Shown one piece after another: positions 5,632 to 11,161 of a DNA stretch of 11,161 nt. The stretch covers positions 1 through 11,161 of the forward strand of contig QKDG01000039.1 of the NCBI GenBank assembly GCA_003246805.1, given 5' to 3'. Numbering within the stretch: the first letter of the stretch is position 1; every line of letters starts with the position of its first letter. A program made the position numbers and the translations under genes. The DNA comes from Clostridia bacterium (lineage in GTDB: Bacteria; Bacillota; Clostridia; Oscillospirales; Ruminococcaceae). The notes beneath the pieces were generated by a model. That model had not been told where the DNA came from. It searched no databases and was given only the letters and a program-made list of their open reading frames with translations.

Positions 5632-7804
5632 ATATAATATTGACACTCTCATACAGAAAATCCTTGATGATGAAAAACAGTATGATTTAAGCAAAATTGT
5701 AAGTGCTTATGAATTTGCAAAAAAATCTCACGAGGGGCAAAAACGAGACAGTGGTGAAGATTATATTTCCCACCCTGTTGCTGTTTCTTATATTCTTCTT
5801 GAACTTGGAATGGATACTGACACAATCTGTGCTGCACTTTTGCATGACGTTGTTGAGGATACTGACTGTACTCTTGAAGATTTAAAAAAATTCTTTGGTC
5901 ATGATGTTTCGCTGCTTGTAGACGGTGTGACAAAGCTTGGCAAAATCTCGCTTAATACAAGAGAGGAACAGCAGGCGCAGAATATCGCAAAAATACTGCT
6001 TGCAATGTCACAGGATATCAGGGTTATTATTATCAAGCTTTGTGACAGGCTTCACAACATGAGAACCTTGCAATACCGAAAGCCTGAAAAACAGCGTGCT
6101 ACTGCGCTTGAAACTATGTATATTTATGCACCTATTGCACACAGGCTTGGTATAAGGGCTGTAAAAGAGGAAATTGAGGATATTGCTTTTCATTATCTTG
6201 ACCCATTTGCCTGCAATGAAATTGAGCTTGCACTTGAAAAAACAAAGGCAGAGCGTGAGGCATTCATTGATTCTATTAAGGGAAGAATAGAAAATCGCCT
6301 TACACAGTATTTTTCAAAAATTCCTCAGATTGACGGGCGTGTAAAAAGCCTTTATGGGATATACAAAAAGGTTTATATTGACGGCAGGAATTTTGAAGAG
6401 ATATTTGATAAATATGCCGTAAGAATTATTGTTTCAACAGTTACAGAATGCTATAATGTTCTCGGAATAATTCATGATATGTTCAAGCCTATCCCTAACA
6501 GGTTCAAGGACTATATCTCAACCCCTAAGCCTAATATGTATCAGTCACTTCACACTACCGTTGTTGGCAGAGAGGCTGTTCCTTTTGAAGTTCAGATCAG
6601 AACATGGGATATGCACTATACAGCTGAATATGGAATTGCTGCACACTGGAAGTATAAAGAGGGTATCCAGGGAAAGGATAAGCTTGAAAACCGCCTTTCA
6701 TGGATAAGGCAGATAATCGAGGCACAGCAGGAAACCGATGACGTTGAGGAAATTGTACGAACGATCAAATCAGACCTTGCACCAGAAGAGATTTATTCGT
6801 TTACCCCAAAAGGTGATATGATTTCTCTCCCTATCGGTTCAACAGTTGTTGACTTTGCTTATGCAATTCATACACAGGTAGGGCACAGAATGACTGGTGC
6901 CAAGGTTGACAAAAGGATTGTTCCACTCGATTATAAGCTTTCTACAGGGCAAATCGTTGAAATTATCACAACAAAGGACGAAACACACGGCCCTAACAGA
7001 AACTGGCTTAATATTTGCAAAACAAATGAAGCTAAATCGAAAATACGCTCATGGTTTAAAAAGGAACGCAGAGAAGAAAATATCGAAAACGGTAAAGTTG
7101 AGCTTGAACGTGAATTTAAGAGAAATCTTATCCGTGTGCCGGAGGAAGAATTAGAGGAATTCTTAAAGGATGATTTAAAACGCCACAATTGCAAAAATAT
7201 TGAAGATTTCTATGCTGCTATCGGTTATGGCGGGATAATTCTGTCACGGTTTATTCAAAGGCTGAAAGATGAATATAACAGAAAATATATTCAGGCAGGG
7301 CATGAGCATACAGAAGCCCCTGAAATCACACCTATATCCACAAAAAGCCAGTCTGGCGTTATTGTTGACGGGCTTGACAACTGCCTGATAAAATTCTCGC
7401 AGTGCTGTTCCCCCTTGCCCGGTGATGATATTGTTGGATTTATTACACGTGGGCATGGTGTTTCGGTTCATAAAAAAGATTGCATAAATTACACATCAAA
7501 AATAAATAATCCTGAAGAAGCCGCAAGGTGGGTTAATGTTCATTGGGCAAATTCAGAACAAACAAACTACAAGGCTACACTTGATATTGTTGCTAATGAC
7601 AGAAATGGGTTGCTTGCTGATGTATCAACCGTTCTTGCTTCAATAAGAATTCCCATTCATGAAATGGTAGCACGAGAATTGAAAAACGGCAACGCAAATA
7701 TGTTTATTACCATTGGCATTTCAAGCTCTGAACAGCTTGAGGCTGTTATTACTCGTTTGCGAAAAATCAACGGAGTTATCTCGGTTGACAGAAGCGGAAA
7801 ATAA
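5615..7804 (+). CDS. relA: Bifunctional (p)ppGpp synthetase/hydrolase (Rel/SpoT family)
   Basis: Rel makes and degrades the alarmone (p)ppGpp in response to uncharged tRNA on the ribosome, controlling the stringent response. The 729 residues match the family length of about 735. The hydrolase HD domain keeps Arg44, His53, His77-Asp78, Glu81 and Asp144, at the same numbers as in the Streptococcus Rel structure. The synthetase domain has GRVKSLYGIYKK from 241, RFKD at 296-299 (the RXKD motif of bifunctional enzymes, not the EXDD of RelA-only synthetases), YQSLHT at 309-314 and Glu325. A TGS domain starts near 394 (YSFTPKGD). A Cys597-Cys598 ... His619 ... Cys623 cluster is the conserved zinc-finger-like region, and an ACT domain fills about 655-729. 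Both activities therefore look intact. The start overlaps recJ by 17 bases with GAGGA at 5604-5608 inside recJ, so the two are probably translationally coupled. Confidence 0.97.
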   Translation: MNKNIEYNIDTLIQKILDDEKQYDLSKIVSAYEFAKKSHEGQKRDSGEDYISHPVAVSYILLELGMDTDTICAALLHDVVEDTDCTLEDLKKFFGHDVSLLVDGVTKLGKISLNTREEQQAQNIAKILLAMSQDIRVIIIKLCDRLHNMRTLQYRKPEKQRATALETMYIYAPIAHRLGIRAVKEEIEDIAFHYLDPFACNEIELALEKTKAEREAFIDSIKGRIENRLTQYFSKIPQIDGRVKSLYGIYKKVYIDGRNFEEIFDKYAVRIIVSTVTECYNVLGIIHDMFKPIPNRFKDYISTPKPNMYQSLHTTVVGREAVPFEVQIRTWDMHYTAEYGIAAHWKYKEGIQGKDKLENRLSWIRQIIEAQQETDDVEEIVRTIKSDLAPEEIYSFTPKGDMISLPIGSTVVDFAYAIHTQVGHRMTGAKVDKRIVPLDYKLSTGQIVEIITTKDETHGPNRNWLNICKTNEAKSKIRSWFKKERREENIENGKVELEREFKRNLIRVPEEELEEFLKDDLKRHNCKNIEDFYAAIGYGGIILSRFIQRLKDEYNRKYIQAGHEHTEAPEITPISTKSQSGVIVDGLDNCLIKFSQCCSPLPGDDIVGFITRGHGVSVHKKDCINYTSKINNPEEAARWVNVHWANSEQTNYKATLDIVANDRNGLLADVSTVLASIRIPIHEMVARELKNGNANMFITIGISSSEQLEAVITRLRKINGVISVDRSGK

Positions 7805-7823
7805 TTCAGTCATGGAGGATACA

Positions 7824-8444
7824 ATGAAAATTAAAAATATTCATCTTGGAGAGCTTGCAACAAACTGCTATATAATCTCAACAAAAGAAAATAACGCTGT
7901 CGTTATCGACTGTGGCGACGAGGCTGAAAAAGTTCTGTCATATACTGTTGAAGAAGGGCTAACTATAAAAAAAATTCTGCTTACTCATGGGCATTTTGAC
8001 CATATCGGCGCTGTTGCAGAAATTGCACAAAAAACGGATGCTCAGGTATTTATTCATGAGCTTGACAAGCCAATGCTTTCAGGTAACGCTTCCAACCTTG
8101 CGGGCCTGTTGCCTTCATTTAATTTTAAGCCTATAATAGAAGCAACAACAATTGAAGATGGTGATACAATTGTTCAGGATGAGCTGACATTTAAGGTTAT
8201 CCATACACCAGGCCACACAAAGGGTGGTGTATGCTATTTATGTGGTGGCAGTATTTTTACTGGTGATACACTATTTTACGGTGATGTTGGAAGAACCGAC
8301 TTCCCTGGTGGGAATTATAACGAAATAATTAATTCAGTAAAAAGGCTTGCAATGCTAGATGGTGATTACAAAGTATTCCCCGGTCATGGTATGGCATCAT
8401 CACTTGAAAGAGAACGAAATTTTAACAGCTATATAAAAGGATAA
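7824..8444 (+). CDS. Metallo-beta-lactamase-fold hydrolase, glyoxalase II-like (YcbL type)
   Basis: This 206-residue protein is a small cytosolic MBL-fold hydrolase. Zinc ligands are visible in the standard order: THGHFDH with His55, His57, Asp59 and His60, then TPGHT with His131, TGDTLF with Asp148, and FPGHG with His188. The set fits a two-metal hydrolase like glyoxalase II and its short relatives, which cleave thioesters such as lactoylglutathione. However, it lacks the C-terminal glutathione-binding domain of true glyoxalase II, and the substrate cannot be told from sequence. The ATG at 7824 is preferred because GGAGG at 7814-7818 lies 5 bases before it. An in-frame ATG at 7812 overlaps that ribosome site and has none of its own. 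It follows rel by 19 bases and precedes hemZ by 4, so it belongs to the same transcript. A similar MBL gene next to rel and hemZ is common in Clostridia, which argues for a housekeeping role. Confidence 0.93.
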   Translation: MKIKNIHLGELATNCYIISTKENNAVVIDCGDEAEKVLSYTVEEGLTIKKILLTHGHFDHIGAVAEIAQKTDAQVFIHELDKPMLSGNASNLAGLLPSFNFKPIIEATTIEDGDTIVQDELTFKVIHTPGHTKGGVCYLCGGSIFTGDTLFYGDVGRTDFPGGNYNEIINSVKRLAMLDGDYKVFPGHGMASSLERERNFNSYIKG

Positions 8445-8448
8445 GCAT

Positions 8449-9924
8449 ATGACAATAATTTTTAACGGAAATAATTATAAATACGAGCTTGAAAGTGTTG
8501 TAAAGCTGTTTTTCCCCGCACAGCTTTTTACACTTTTATATGACGTCAGGGATGCTGACGGCGATTTATGCTTTTCAAGATTAAAGGCAGGAAAATCAAA
8601 AACATATTTATTTGTTCTTGTAAGGCTTGGCGACAAAACAACCCGGCTTTCAACAAAGGTTGACAATGATATTCACGATTACAGAAAGGCGTGCGAACTT
8701 GAACTTTCAAGGCTTTTGTTTTTGTGCCTTAATAAACTAACAGGTATTACACCTGAGTGGGGGCTTATAACTGGTGTTCGTCCTGTAAAAAGAGTAAACA
8801 AGATGATAAAAACCGGCTTACCAGATGATAGCATAAAAAAACAGCTTGAAAAAAAATATCTTGTTGCAAAGGATAAAATCAACCTTGCCATAATTACTGC
8901 AAATACACAAAAGGAAATACTGGGCACTTTAAAAGATGGCAGCTTCAGCCTTTATGTATCAATACCTTTCTGCCCTACGCGATGCTCTTATTGCTCATTT
9001 GTATCACAGGCTATTGATAATGTAATGGGTATAATTCCACAATACATTGATAATCTTTGTGAGGAATTAAAATACACCGCAGAGATTGCACATAAGCTGA
9101 ATCTAAAGCTTGACACAATTTATTTTGGTGGAGGAACCCCAACATCAATCAATGAATATCAGCTTGAAAAGCTTATGAAAACTGTCAGCTCCAGCTTTGA
9201 TTTATCAAGCCTGAGGGAATATACCGTTGAGGCAGGACGTGCCGATACAATAACAAAAGAAAAGCTTGAGGTTATTAAAGCAAATAAAGCGACAAGGATA
9301 AGCATTAACCCCCAGACATTAAATGATGATGTTTTAAAGGCAATAGGGAGAAATCATACTGCCCAACAGGTATTTGAAAGCTATGAGCTTGCACGCAAAA
9401 TCGGATTTTACAATATCAATATGGACTTGATTGCAGGGCTTCCCACTGATACGATTGAAAGCTTTGAAAACACTATTGACAGTGTTGTTGGTTTAAGTCC
9501 TGAGAGTATTACTGTTCACACGCTTTCTATTAAAAGAGCCGCTGACCTTAACCGCTCAGATAAAAATGTCCTTAGAAATCCTGCGCCAGCAATGATTGCA
9601 TACTCATCCAGAATTCTTTTAAACAACGGTTATCTCCCCTATTATTTATACAGGCAGAAAAACACAGTGGGAAATCTTGAAAATACGGGATATTCCAAAA
9701 AAGGCTTTGAGAGCCTTTATAATATTTATATTATGGAGGAAGTTCAGTCAATAATTGCGACTGGTGCCGGTGCTTCCACCAAGCTGATTTTAAAAGATAA
9801 AATGGACCGAATTTTTAATTATAAGCACCCTTTGGAATACAACAATCATTTTGATTTAATGATTCAAAAAAAGGATGCCATTATAGATTTCTATAACCGA
9901 AAGGGCATAAATGAAAAAGAATGA
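8449..9924 (+). CDS. hemZ: Radical SAM coproporphyrinogen dehydrogenase-like protein HemZ
   Basis: HemZ belongs to the HemN/HemW radical SAM group. It is annotated as oxygen-independent coproporphyrinogen III dehydrogenase, although its true reaction is uncertain in many anaerobes that make no heme. The 491-residue product has an N-terminal domain of about 160 residues with the HemZ-typical WGLITGVRPVKR, then the radical SAM core. The iron-sulphur motif CPTRCSYC uses Cys175, Cys179 and Cys182. YFGGGTPTS at 225-233 is the glycine-rich SAM-binding motif, and NPQTLND and NMDLIAGLP are typical HemN-group segments. ATG 8449 has AAAGGA at 8436-8441, 7 bases upstream and overlapping the last codons of the MBL gene. 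Its end overlaps the methyltransferase gene by 14 bases. No other heme gene is in the window, so the context does not confirm a heme role. Family call is secure; the reaction is less so. Confidence 0.92.
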   Translation: MTIIFNGNNYKYELESVVKLFFPAQLFTLLYDVRDADGDLCFSRLKAGKSKTYLFVLVRLGDKTTRLSTKVDNDIHDYRKACELELSRLLFLCLNKLTGITPEWGLITGVRPVKRVNKMIKTGLPDDSIKKQLEKKYLVAKDKINLAIITANTQKEILGTLKDGSFSLYVSIPFCPTRCSYCSFVSQAIDNVMGIIPQYIDNLCEELKYTAEIAHKLNLKLDTIYFGGGTPTSINEYQLEKLMKTVSSSFDLSSLREYTVEAGRADTITKEKLEVIKANKATRISINPQTLNDDVLKAIGRNHTAQQVFESYELARKIGFYNINMDLIAGLPTDTIESFENTIDSVVGLSPESITVHTLSIKRAADLNRSDKNVLRNPAPAMIAYSSRILLNNGYLPYYLYRQKNTVGNLENTGYSKKGFESLYNIYIMEEVQSIIATGAGASTKLILKDKMDRIFNYKHPLEYNNHFDLMIQKKDAIIDFYNRKGINEKE

Positions 9925-11161
9925 TATTGTAGAAATAGTTATAACAGGAATGACAACAGAAGGTAACGGAGTTGGGAGATTCAATGATTTTGCTGTATTT
10001 GTTCCTTTGGCTGCTGTCGGAGATACTGTAAGAGTAAAAATCACAAAGCTTCAAAAAACATTTGCGTATGCAATAATTGAGGAAATACTTATACCTTCTT
10101 CCGACAGAATTGAAAATGACTGCGAAGTTTTTAATAAATGTGGTGGATGTGCGTTCAGGCATATTTCTTATAAAAGCGAGCTTGGCATTAAAAGTAACTT
10201 TGTCAAGGATTCTTTTAAGCGAATAGGCAAGCTTGACGTTGAGTTCGAGAGTATTCTTGGTTGTGAAGAAATTGATTTTTATAGAAACAAGGCGCAATAT
10301 CCTGTTGCAGAAATTGATAGCAAAGTAGTTTGCGGCTTTTATTCAAAAAGGAGCCACAGAGTCGTGCCTTTTACTGCGTGCAAGCTTCAGCCACAGATTT
10401 TCAGTAAAATTGTTGACTTTATAATAAAATATGCAAATGATAATAATATCAGCGCTTATAATGAAGAATATCACAAAGGGCTTCTAAGGCATATTTATAT
10501 CCGAAAGGCCCATCACACAAATGAAATTATGGTTTGTTTTGTGGTAACTAAATGGTGTGAGGCTGATTTTATCACATTGTCTAAAATGTTAATTGAAAAA
10601 TTCCCTGAAATTAAAAGCGTTATAATGAACAAAAATGAGCAAATGACAAATGTTATTATGGGAAGTAAATGCATGGTTATAGCCGGAAGTGATATTATTA
10701 CCGACATAATGTGTGGCAATAAAATCACGCTCTCTCCCCTGTCATTTTATCAGGTTAACACTGTTCAAGCTGAGAGACTTTATTCCATTGCAAAGGAATA
10801 TGCTGAACTTTCTGGCAACGAAACCGTAGTTGAATTATACTGTGGTGCAGGCACCATCGGGCTTTCTTTTTCTGGCGTTGCAAAAGAGATAATTGGTGTT
10901 GAAATTGTGCCACAGGCTATTGAAAACGCTAAGGGAAATGCAAAAGCAAACAACATCCAGAATATAAGGTTTTTTTGTGCTGATGCGGGCGAGTTTGCTC
11001 AAAAGCTTGCTACCAATAATACTGCCCCTGATTTAATTGTTGTCGATCCACCTCGCAAAGGCTGTGATAGCAATACTCTTGAAGCGATACTTAAAATGTC
11101 ACCATCTAAAATAGTGATGATTTCCTGCAATCCTGCAACAGCTGCACGTGACTGTGCGTTC
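9911..11161 (+). CDS. rlmD: 23S rRNA (uracil-C5)-methyltransferase, RlmD/RlmCD type (3' end outside window)
   Basis: This TrmA-family enzyme transfers a methyl group from SAM to C5 of uracil in 23S rRNA, at U1939 in E. coli RlmD; the B. subtilis homologue RlmCD modifies both U747 and U1939. The frame is open from ATG 9911 to the window end (417 codons of about 450-460). An N-terminal TRAM domain covers about 1-60. The [4Fe-4S] cysteines Cys71-x5-Cys77-x2-Cys80 and Cys157 are all present. The SAM site is ELYCGAGTIG at 308-317, then DPPRKGC at 379-385, and the catalytic nucleophile is Cys406 in SCNPAT. The final segment, with the general-base glutamate, is cut off. The start has AAAGGG at 9900-9905 and overlaps hemZ by 14 bases, suggesting coupled translation. 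Whether it modifies one or two uracils cannot be read from the sequence. An unusual name choice is possible because Clostridia often carry two such paralogues. Confidence 0.93.
   Translation, partial: MKKNDIVEIVITGMTTEGNGVGRFNDFAVFVPLAAVGDTVRVKITKLQKTFAYAIIEEILIPSSDRIENDCEVFNKCGGCAFRHISYKSELGIKSNFVKDSFKRIGKLDVEFESILGCEEIDFYRNKAQYPVAEIDSKVVCGFYSKRSHRVVPFTACKLQPQIFSKIVDFIIKYANDNNISAYNEEYHKGLLRHIYIRKAHHTNEIMVCFVVTKWCEADFITLSKMLIEKFPEIKSVIMNKNEQMTNVIMGSKCMVIAGSDIITDIMCGNKITLSPLSFYQVNTVQAERLYSIAKEYAELSGNETVVELYCGAGTIGLSFSGVAKEIIGVEIVPQAIENAKGNAKANNIQNIRFFCADAGEFAQKLATNNTAPDLIVVDPPRKGCDSNTLEAILKMSPSKIVMISCNPATAARDCAF

Noticed and set aside
4215..5694. Several minus-strand frames of 60-97 codons inside recJ
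   Set aside because: They are antisense to conserved RecJ domains, lack ribosome sites, and have low-complexity products typical of reversed codons.
7713..7823. Longer form of the MBL hydrolase starting inside rel
   Set aside because: The extra 37 residues would overlap the rel ACT domain coding region out of frame. GGAGG at 7814-7818 and the MKIKNIHLG family-like start support ATG 7824.
9881..10297. 138-codon minus-strand frame across the hemZ/rlmD junction
   Set aside because: The plus strand here encodes the end of HemZ and the conserved TRAM and iron-sulphur regions of RlmD; the reverse frame is a shadow with no ribosome site or recognisable motif.

Overview
The window looks like chromosomal DNA from a low-GC, AT-rich Gram-positive anaerobe of the class Clostridia, probably a Ruminococcaceae/Oscillospirales-type gut bacterium. 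I infer this from the AT-rich intergenic DNA with strong sigma-A-like promoters, a pyrophosphate-type phosphofructokinase, a HemZ-type radical SAM protein, a DUF6076-like protein, and the order recJ - rel - metallo-beta-lactamase-fold hydrolase - hemZ, which is familiar from Clostridia. All genes are on the + strand. I see no mobile element, CRISPR array, tRNA or rRNA.

Left part (1-3336). The window opens inside pyrG (CTP synthase); only its glutamine amidotransferase half is present, and it ends at a hairpin terminator. Next comes a gene with its own extended -10 promoter for a 400-residue protein of unknown function with a four-cysteine, probably zinc-binding, cluster near its C-terminus. 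It is followed 75 bases later by a 6-phosphofructokinase carrying the pyrophosphate-dependent signature. Its best-supported start is a non-canonical AUU placed 7 bases after a perfect AGGAGG. A long hairpin closes this unit.

Middle (3271-3594). An AT-rich intergenic stretch of 324 bases holds that terminator, weak nested inverted repeats of no clear function, and a near-consensus promoter (TTGAAT, 17 bases, TATAAT with a TG extension) that drives the next unit.

Right part (3595-11161). This is a tightly packed unit of recJ (single-strand exonuclease), rel (bifunctional (p)ppGpp synthetase/hydrolase), a small metallo-beta-lactamase-fold hydrolase, hemZ (radical SAM, coproporphyrinogen dehydrogenase-like) and an RlmD/RlmCD-type 23S rRNA uracil-C5 methyltransferase cut by the window end. 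Genes overlap by 17 and 14 bases or are 4 to 19 bases apart, and I see no terminator between them. The unit therefore probably co-expresses DNA repair, the stringent response and rRNA modification.

Most of this is housekeeping DNA, and I did not find a convincing new multi-gene system. The items most worth a second look are the AUU start of the phosphofructokinase, the orphan four-cysteine protein, and the odd start region of recJ.
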